Assembly (NCBI GenBank): GCA_035545735.1
Contig: DASZXS010000061.1
Location: 60,332-124,331, forward strand
Reading direction: 5' to 3'
From: JAJYKC01 sp035545735
GTDB lineage: Bacteria; Acidobacteriota; Terriglobia; Bryobacterales; Bryobacteraceae
DNA length: 64,000 nt
Of this stretch, positions 59,792 through 64,000 are shown piece after piece (the first letter of the stretch is position 1; each line of letters begins with the position of its first letter). The notes below the pieces were generated by a model. That model was not told the origin of the DNA and did no database searches. It saw nothing but the letters and a program-made list of their open reading frames with translations. The position numbers and the translations under genes were made by a program.

Positions 59792-59837
59792 CTCCTAGTC
59801 TACCTAGGAGTATAGACCGGCTCTCCTAGTTTGGCAA
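59792..59837 (-). promoter_or_regulatory. PadR 2 promoter with inverted-repeat operator
   Basis: Minus strand -35 TTGCCA (59832-59837), 17-bp spacer, -10 TATACT (59809-59814), +1 near 59802. Perfect 7-bp arms CTCCTAG-N5-CTAGGAG (59792-59810) cover the -10 edge to about +11; a further CTCCTAG (59823-59829) lies in the spacer region. Confidence 0.75.
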
Positions 59838-59859
59838 GAGGAGATAGACGCGATGATGG

Positions 59860-60063
59860 CTACGCCTTGCGGTAATATTCGACGCCGGCGCGTTCCTCGG
59901 CGAATTCCACCGAATCGCCGATCGACACACGCTCGCCTGAAATCCGCACGGTACGGCGCTTTCCCCGATCGGGATCGACGATGGCGAGTTGATAGGGGGC
60001 GTCGCCGGCGTATTGCTCGGGTGGAGACCACACTACCGTTTCGGTGTAGACGATCGCCTTCAT
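59860..60063 (-). CDS. Small OB-fold (DUF35-type) partner of the thiolase
   Basis: A 67-residue single OB-fold domain (YQLAIVDPDRGKRRTVRISGERVSIGDSVEFAEERAGVEYYRK). It resembles the OB half of DUF35/ChsH2-type proteins that bind thiolases or acyl-CoA enzymes, but lacks the zinc-ribbon half. It overlaps the thiolase gene by 4 bp and is surely co-translated with it, which is why it is read as a thiolase accessory subunit. Confidence 0.8.
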   Translation of the reverse strand: MKAIVYTETVVWSPPEQYAGDAPYQLAIVDPDRGKRRTVRISGERVSIGDSVEFAEERAGVEYYRKA

Positions 60064-61220
60064 GCGGCCCCCAGAACGGTAACCACGCAGGTGGCTCCGG
60101 AGCCGCCCAGGTTCTGCGCGAGACCGATCTCGCGGCGGGCTACCTGACGCTCACCGGCTTCGCCGCGCAATTGCAAAACCACATCGCAAATCTGACCGGC
60201 GCCTGTGGCGCCCACCGGATGCCCCTTGGATTTGAGACCGCCGCTGGTGTTTACCGGCATTTCCCCTTGAATCGCCGTATGGCCTGCCAGCGTGTACGGT
60301 CCTCCCTGCCCTTTGGCGGCAAAGCCGAGATCTTCTATGGCCAGAATTTCGGCAATGGTGAAGCAATCGTGAACTTCGGCGAACTGAATATCACGCGCGG
60401 TTAATCCGGCCATCTTGTACGCCCTGGACGCGGCGGTCCGCACCGCCTGCAGCGTGGTGATGTCGTCTTTTTCGTCGAGTGCCACCAGATCCGACGTCTG
60501 AGCGATTCCAAGAACTCTCGCGGGCTTGGCTGTAAATTCCGAAGCGCGTTCGAGGGGCGCCAGGACCACGGCGGCGGCGCCGTCGCTAATGAGGGAACAA
60601 TCGTAGACCGTGAGCGGTTCGGCAATGGGCTTGCCGGCGAGCGCCTGCTCCATGGTGATCGCTTTTTTCATGTGAGCGAGCGGATTCTTCGCCCCATTGG
60701 CGTGATTCTTGACCGCCACCGAGGCGAGATGCTCGCGAGTGGTCCCGTATTGATACATATGTCGGCGGGCAATCATGGCGAAGAGCGCGGGGAAGGTGGC
60801 GCCGGCTTTCACTTCGCCGCCCAGATCGCCCGCGCCGGCGAGGATTTCAGTCACCTTCGGGGTTGGCTGGGAGGTCATTTTCTCGACTCCGGCCACCAGG
60901 ACCACGTCATTCAGGCCCGCCGCCACACTCGAAACCGCATGATAGAACGCCGCTCCACTCGAAGCGCAGGCGTCTTCAAAGCGCGTCGCGGGGACGCCCC
61001 GGATGCCGCAAGCCGAGGCAATGTAAGGAGCGAGATGATTCTGGCCGGCAAACTCGGGTCCGGCGAAGTTCCCCAGGAAGAAAGCCTCTATTTTTGAAGC
61101 ATCTACAGATGCATCCTTAAGTGCTTTCTCACATGCCTCGACGGCGAGTGACCGCAGATCGCGGTCCGGAAATGCGCCGAAAGCGGTTTTCCCAATGCCG
61201 ACTACAGCCACCGGTCTCAT
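60060..61220 (-). CDS. Thiolase-family (SCP-x/acetyl-CoA acetyltransferase-like) enzyme
   Basis: A 386-residue thiolase of the SCP-x-like branch. Active-site C85 (FEDACASSGAAF), histidine in EVHDCFTIAE and the C-terminal GHPVGATGAGQ. It cleaves or forms beta-ketoacyl-CoA; archaeal and actinobacterial relatives act with DUF35 partners in acyl-CoA, sterol or acetoacetyl-CoA metabolism. The partner gene overlaps its stop. TATTCT ends 8 nt before ATG 61220, suggesting a nearly leaderless mRNA. Confidence 0.93.
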   Translation of the reverse strand: MRPVAVVGIGKTAFGAFPDRDLRSLAVEACEKALKDASVDASKIEAFFLGNFAGPEFAGQNHLAPYIASACGIRGVPATRFEDACASSGAAFYHAVSSVAAGLNDVVLVAGVEKMTSQPTPKVTEILAGAGDLGGEVKAGATFPALFAMIARRHMYQYGTTREHLASVAVKNHANGAKNPLAHMKKAITMEQALAGKPIAEPLTVYDCSLISDGAAAVVLAPLERASEFTAKPARVLGIAQTSDLVALDEKDDITTLQAVRTAASRAYKMAGLTARDIQFAEVHDCFTIAEILAIEDLGFAAKGQGGPYTLAGHTAIQGEMPVNTSGGLKSKGHPVGATGAGQICDVVLQLRGEAGERQVARREIGLAQNLGGSGATCVVTVLGAA

Positions 61221-61228
61221 ATAGCCTC

Positions 61229-61234
61229 AGAATA
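61229..61234 (-). promoter_or_regulatory. -10-like TATTCT before the thiolase gene
   Basis: TATTCT is followed by eight bases and ATG 61220, with predicted +1 two bases upstream of the start codon. No clear Shine-Dalgarno. Confidence 0.35.
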
Positions 61235-61383
61235 GCGCCAGGCGTGGACTGCACGTTTTCCGCCTTTCACCGTCATGTCTGATAGCGATGGCGTATGCAG
61301 TCGAGTACTCTGTAAGTGAGCGCGCGCGGCGCGATACCGGCTTGTGGCCGGTTGTCAGAGCCGCTTTTGCGCCCAGGAGCGGA

Positions 61384-61959
61384 ATGAGCGAAACCGCCGG
61401 GCATGTGCCCTACGATGCCGCCACGGAGCTGGAAGAACAGCAGGCTCGATTCATCTCGGAGCATCTGAGGCGCATCTTCGTGTTGATCTACCGGATGGTG
61501 GGCAACGCGGCGGACGCGCAGGACCTGACGCAGGAGGCGTTCATCAAGGCCCTGCAGCGGCGGGACCAGTTAAAAGACGCCGCCCGCGCGGCACACTGGC
61601 TTTCGAGAATCGCCAGCAACACCGCGATCGACTTCCTCCGCCGGCACGGCAAAGTGAATTTTTGCGATATCGACGCTCTTCCGGAGTCCCTCTCGGAGAG
61701 AATGCTGGAGCAAGGTGCAGGCCCGTCCACCGAAAGCCCGGAGCAAAGTCTGCTGCGGAGCGAGAAGCGAGCCCACCTGGAGCGTGGTCTGGCCGCGCTG
61801 ACCGACCGCGAGCGAGCCGCGCTACTGCTTCGCGACGTGGAGGGACTCCCCGCCGAGGAGGTGGCCCGGCTGTTGAAATGCTCCAAGGCGACCGTGCGTT
61901 CGCACATTGCCAATGCGCGGGTGAAGTTTCGAAAGTACCTGGAGAGGCGGCCGGTATGA
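61384..61959 (+). CDS. ECF (RpoE-like) RNA polymerase sigma factor
   Basis: A 191-residue group 4 sigma factor from ATG 61384, which has AGGAG 4 nt upstream; reading from 61288 adds 32 unconserved residues. Region 2: RRIFVLIYRMVGNAADAQDLTQEAFIKALQ, with DLTQEAF as the -10-recognising core. Region 4: LTDRERAALLLRDVEGLPAEEVARLLKCSKATVRSHIANARVKFRKYL. Its stop overlaps the anti-sigma start (ATGA). Upstream, 61329-61350 holds ACCGGC-TTGTG-GCCGGT, a possible site. Confidence 0.95.
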   Translation: MSETAGHVPYDAATELEEQQARFISEHLRRIFVLIYRMVGNAADAQDLTQEAFIKALQRRDQLKDAARAAHWLSRIASNTAIDFLRRHGKVNFCDIDALPESLSERMLEQGAGPSTESPEQSLLRSEKRAHLERGLAALTDRERAALLLRDVEGLPAEEVARLLKCSKATVRSHIANARVKFRKYLERRPV

Positions 61960-62618
61960 GCGAGCGCACGGCTGTTCACCCGGCGGAAACGGAACTCGCT
62001 CTATTTGCGGGCGGCGACCTGGGCGTATGGCGGCGGCGGCGGATCGCCTCGCATACACGGCAGTGTGCAAGCTGCCGGAAGACGGCGGAAGCGCTGTCGA
62101 TGGCTCGCGAGCACGCGCGCGATTTGGCGGAGGATCTGCCCCCGGATACGAAGTGGAATGACCTGGCGGCCGAGATGTCGGCGAATATTCGCCTGGGACT
62201 CGAAGCGGGCGAGTGCATCGAACATCTTCCCTTTCGCGCGCGGCGGCCCATTCTTCGGTGGAACCTGACGACGGCGCTCGCCGGCGTGGCGCTCCTGGGG
62301 TTGGTTTCGTTGTGGCTCAGGCTGCCGGAACCGCAGATGAATCATTTGCGCGAATCGCTGACGACGATCATTCGAGGAAAGAGCGCAGCCCCCGTGGTGG
62401 ACGCGGCCGCGCCCAATCTCCTTTCGAATGTCGCCGTGCTGGAGGCGTCGCCAAGCGGAGCCACGGTGCAGGAAAACGGGTCCTCCCTGAAGCTGCTTGC
62501 GCCGCCCTCTTCCGACGCGGTCAGCGTTTCGGTGAATCTGCAGGATTCCGTGAGCGCGCGCTACGTGGACGCGGATTCCGGCCAGTTGACCATCAGCAAG
62601 GTGTACTATGCGCATTAA
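61956..62618 (+). CDS. Membrane anti-sigma factor with zf-HC2 domain
   Basis: A 220-residue protein starting in the ATGA overlap with the sigma gene. N-terminal zinc motif HTRQCASCRK (about 29-38) is the HxxxCxxC signature of ZAS anti-sigma factors; one membrane helix (about 105-125, TTALAGVALLGLVSLWL) and an extracytoplasmic tail follow. It should hold the sigma factor at the membrane until a signal releases it. The upstream-open frame from 61344 is a shadow of the sigma gene. Confidence 0.9.
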   Translation: MSERTAVHPAETELALFAGGDLGVWRRRRIASHTRQCASCRKTAEALSMAREHARDLAEDLPPDTKWNDLAAEMSANIRLGLEAGECIEHLPFRARRPILRWNLTTALAGVALLGLVSLWLRLPEPQMNHLRESLTTIIRGKSAAPVVDAAAPNLLSNVAVLEASPSGATVQENGSSLKLLAPPSSDAVSVSVNLQDSVSARYVDADSGQLTISKVYYAH

Positions 62619-63717
62619 GCTGGCGGCGGCCATGCTGGCGCTGCCGATCGCGGCCTTCGCGGAGCTGCCTCTGCCCAGCATCGAGTTTCCGAAGGACGGT
62701 CCGGTTGCGCTGTTGAGTTCGGACTACAGCGGATCGAACGAGACCGCGCGGGGCAGCGCGATGGTGGTGGATCTGCATGCGGCCCTTACGCTAAAAAACA
62801 TTGGCGCGCGGCGCATTCGCGGGCTCACGCTCATGGTGCGGGCGCAAGAGGTCACGCCGGGTGGAAAGGCGTCGGTTACGCTTCCCAGTTTGAATGTGAA
62901 TAGCGGCGAATCCTTTCCGGTGCGGCTGGATTTGCGGCTGCTGCGCCCGGTGCAGTCGGCGGGCGCGGGTGCGGTGGAGGTGCGGCTGGATGGGGTTCTG
63001 TTTGACGACTTGAGTTTTTACGGACCGGACCGTCTGAACTCGCGGCGGTCGATGCTGGTTTACGAAATGGAGGCGCGGCGGGACCGCCGCTACTTCAAGA
63101 GCCTGCTCGATCAGGGTCCGGACAAGCTGCGGCAGGCGGTGCTCGCTAGCTTATCGCGGCAGACGCCTGGAACGGCGGAAAACGCGGATATCCAGGTGGT
63201 GCGCAATGGACGGGCGACGGCGGTGGACGCCGGGCGCCGGCTGGAATTTGCGTTTGTCGATTTCCCGGAGGCGCCGGTGGAGCCTCGCCAGGGCGAGGCG
63301 ATGGTTTCCGGCAACGAGGCTCGCACACGCAGCCTGGAGGTGCGCAACCGTTCGGATCGCACGGTGCGATCCATTGAGATGGGTTGGATCCTGCGCGACG
63401 GAAAAGGGCGCGAGTTTCCAGCCGGGTCGATGCCCTCCGACGTGCTTCTTCCGCCCGGGCAACAACGAGACATTTTGAAAGATGCGACGCTGCGATTCCC
63501 GCGCCAGCGCGATACCGCGCCGCAAATCATGGGAATGACCGGCTACGTGAGCAGCGTGGAATTCGCCGATGGGCAGGTTTGGATCCCATCGCGGGCCGGA
63601 CTCTCCGACCCGCGGCTGGAACGCAACCTGGTGCCATCTCCCGAGGAGCAGCGTCTGGTGCAGATCTACCGCCGGAAAGGGCTGACCGGACTCGCCCAAG
63701 AGCTGAAGAGATTCTAG
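62608..63717 (+). CDS. Exported protein of the sigma/anti-sigma operon
   Basis: A 369-residue secreted protein (signal peptide 1-18, ending AAFAE) not assigned to a family. Two beta-sandwich-like repeats are suggested by VVDLHAALTLKNIGARRIRGLTLMVRAQEV and the later ARTRSLEVRNRSDRTVRSIEMGWILRDGKG, which resemble each other. It begins 11 bp before the anti-sigma stop, so it is co-transcribed and may be the sensor or a target of the ECF system. Confidence 0.75.
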   Translation: MRIKLAAAMLALPIAAFAELPLPSIEFPKDGPVALLSSDYSGSNETARGSAMVVDLHAALTLKNIGARRIRGLTLMVRAQEVTPGGKASVTLPSLNVNSGESFPVRLDLRLLRPVQSAGAGAVEVRLDGVLFDDLSFYGPDRLNSRRSMLVYEMEARRDRRYFKSLLDQGPDKLRQAVLASLSRQTPGTAENADIQVVRNGRATAVDAGRRLEFAFVDFPEAPVEPRQGEAMVSGNEARTRSLEVRNRSDRTVRSIEMGWILRDGKGREFPAGSMPSDVLLPPGQQRDILKDATLRFPRQRDTAPQIMGMTGYVSSVEFADGQVWIPSRAGLSDPRLERNLVPSPEEQRLVQIYRRKGLTGLAQELKRF

Positions 63718-63756
63718 GCGGGCGTGCTACACTGTTGGGGTAGTTTCCTCACGCAT

Positions 63757-63834
63757 CGGGGCGTGGCTCAGCCTGGCTAGAGCGCCTGGTTCGGGACCAG
63801 GAGGCCGGAGGTTCGAATCCTCTCGCCCCGACCA
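63757..63834 (+). tRNA. tRNA-Pro (anticodon CGG)
   Basis: Acceptor stem CGGGGCG pairs with CGCCCCG, anticodon stem CCTGG/CCAGG encloses TTCGGGA (anticodon CGG, reads CCG), T arm GGAGG-TTCGAAT-CCTCT, and CCA is encoded (63832-63834). TACACT at 63728-63733 may be its -10. Confidence 0.97.
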
Positions 63835-63862
63835 TTTATCCCTCGAGTTCTCAAACGATACA

Positions 63863-63884
63863 GGCTCTACGCCAAAAACGGGGG
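63863..63884. repeat. Candidate terminal inverted repeat of the ISL3-type element
   Basis: GGCTCTACGCCAAAAACGGG, 24-45 nt before the transposase stop, starts like ISL3-family ends (GG-C/G-TCT). An 8-bp target duplicate would be 63855-63862; the other end is outside the window. Confidence 0.45.
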
Positions 63885-63907
63885 CAACCCGATCCCAACC
63901 ACATAGT

Positions 63908-64000
63908 TTAAGCACAGAGCACCTGCACTCGTTGACGGTAGTTTTCGAAATTTCGGAAGCCGTACGCCTGCCTGGTGATTGTCTCCATCTTGTTGTGGAA
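63908..64000 (-). mobile_element. C-terminus of ISL3-family transposase (continues past window)
   Basis: The minus frame from the window edge reads 30 codons to TAA 63908, with ITRQAYGFRNFENYRQRVQ. The (K/R)RQAYGFRNFENFR-type segment is the characteristic end of ISL3 (IS204/IS1001/IS1165) DDE transposases. It lies 74 bp downstream of tRNA-Pro, which itself is intact. Confidence 0.8.

Noticed and set aside
63727..63915. 62-residue minus-strand ORF containing GREDSNLRPPGPEP
   Set aside because: It is the antisense of tRNA-Pro; this peptide is a well-known false gene produced by antisense reading of tRNAs.

Overview
The window is GC-rich bacterial chromosome, densely packed on both strands, and most likely from an Acidobacteriota of the Solibacter/Bryobacter type. 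The main reason is three long FtsX/MacB-type permeases without any ATPase gene beside them (the 'acidobacterial duplicated orphan permease' architecture). Two of them are preceded by a PadR-family regulator gene, a pairing expanded in this phylum. The rest is ordinary core and free-living-heterotroph metabolism. The only mobile DNA seen is the end of an ISL3-family transposase beside tRNA-Pro at the right edge.

Layout. 1-9.2 kb: a truncated RND pump, a methyltransferase, a sugar-phosphate-isomerase-like TIM barrel, an M28 peptidase, a beta-lactamase-fold hydrolase, DoxX and a PfkB kinase. 9.2-14.5 kb: a DAHP synthase operon with a complete attenuator (promoter, 17-codon aromatic leader peptide, intrinsic terminator), divergent from smc. 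14.6-25.7 kb: a membrane protein, M1 aminopeptidase, Cys-cluster protein, xylose-isomerase-like enzyme, a c-type cytochrome with copper-monooxygenase-like domain, orphan permease 1, a cupin and a Spy-like protein. 25.9-33.3 kb: an esterase-like hydrolase, DUF58, PadR 1/orphan permease 2 and a GH3 glucosidase. 33.4-40.2 kb: a TIGR00300-queF-methyltransferase operon and a dehydrogenase-rhamnulokinase-PPi-type phosphofructokinase operon closed by a terminator. 40.3-48.2 kb: a nitrilase-family enzyme, gltD-gltB and a divergent LysR gene with a shared operator. 48.2-52.7 kb: haem/cytochrome-oxidase assembly genes (ctaB, SCO, DUF420) running into small conserved genes and a deacetylase. 52.7-56.8 kb: an alkylation-damage cluster (alkB, a second 2OG-Fe(II) dioxygenase, a DinB/ClbS-like protein, ada, a VOC protein). 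56.8-64 kb: orphan permease 3/PadR 2, a thiolase with its OB-fold partner, an ECF sigma/anti-sigma operon, tRNA-Pro(CGG) and the transposase end.

The most informative signals are regulatory. (1) A 24-bp element resembling the enteric Ada operator (AAT-N6-GCAA) stands in front of ada, of the dioxygenase/alkB operon and of the DinB-like gene. It lies 44-45 bp from a TANNTT -10 hexamer each time, so these genes look like one adaptive-response regulon; a degenerate fourth copy precedes the VOC gene. (2) DAHP synthase appears to be controlled by ribosome-mediated attenuation from an essentially leaderless leader peptide. (3) At many transcription-unit starts a TANNNT hexamer ends 6-8 nt before the start codon, which points to widespread leaderless transcripts. 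(4) Both PadR genes carry distinct perfect inverted repeats over their own promoters. (5) gltB and the LysR gene share an inverted repeat that contains both -35 boxes.

Calls come from reading the sequence and recalled family knowledge; no database search was possible. Start codons were moved inward where a ribosome binding site, promoter or family alignment favoured it, as stated in each entry.
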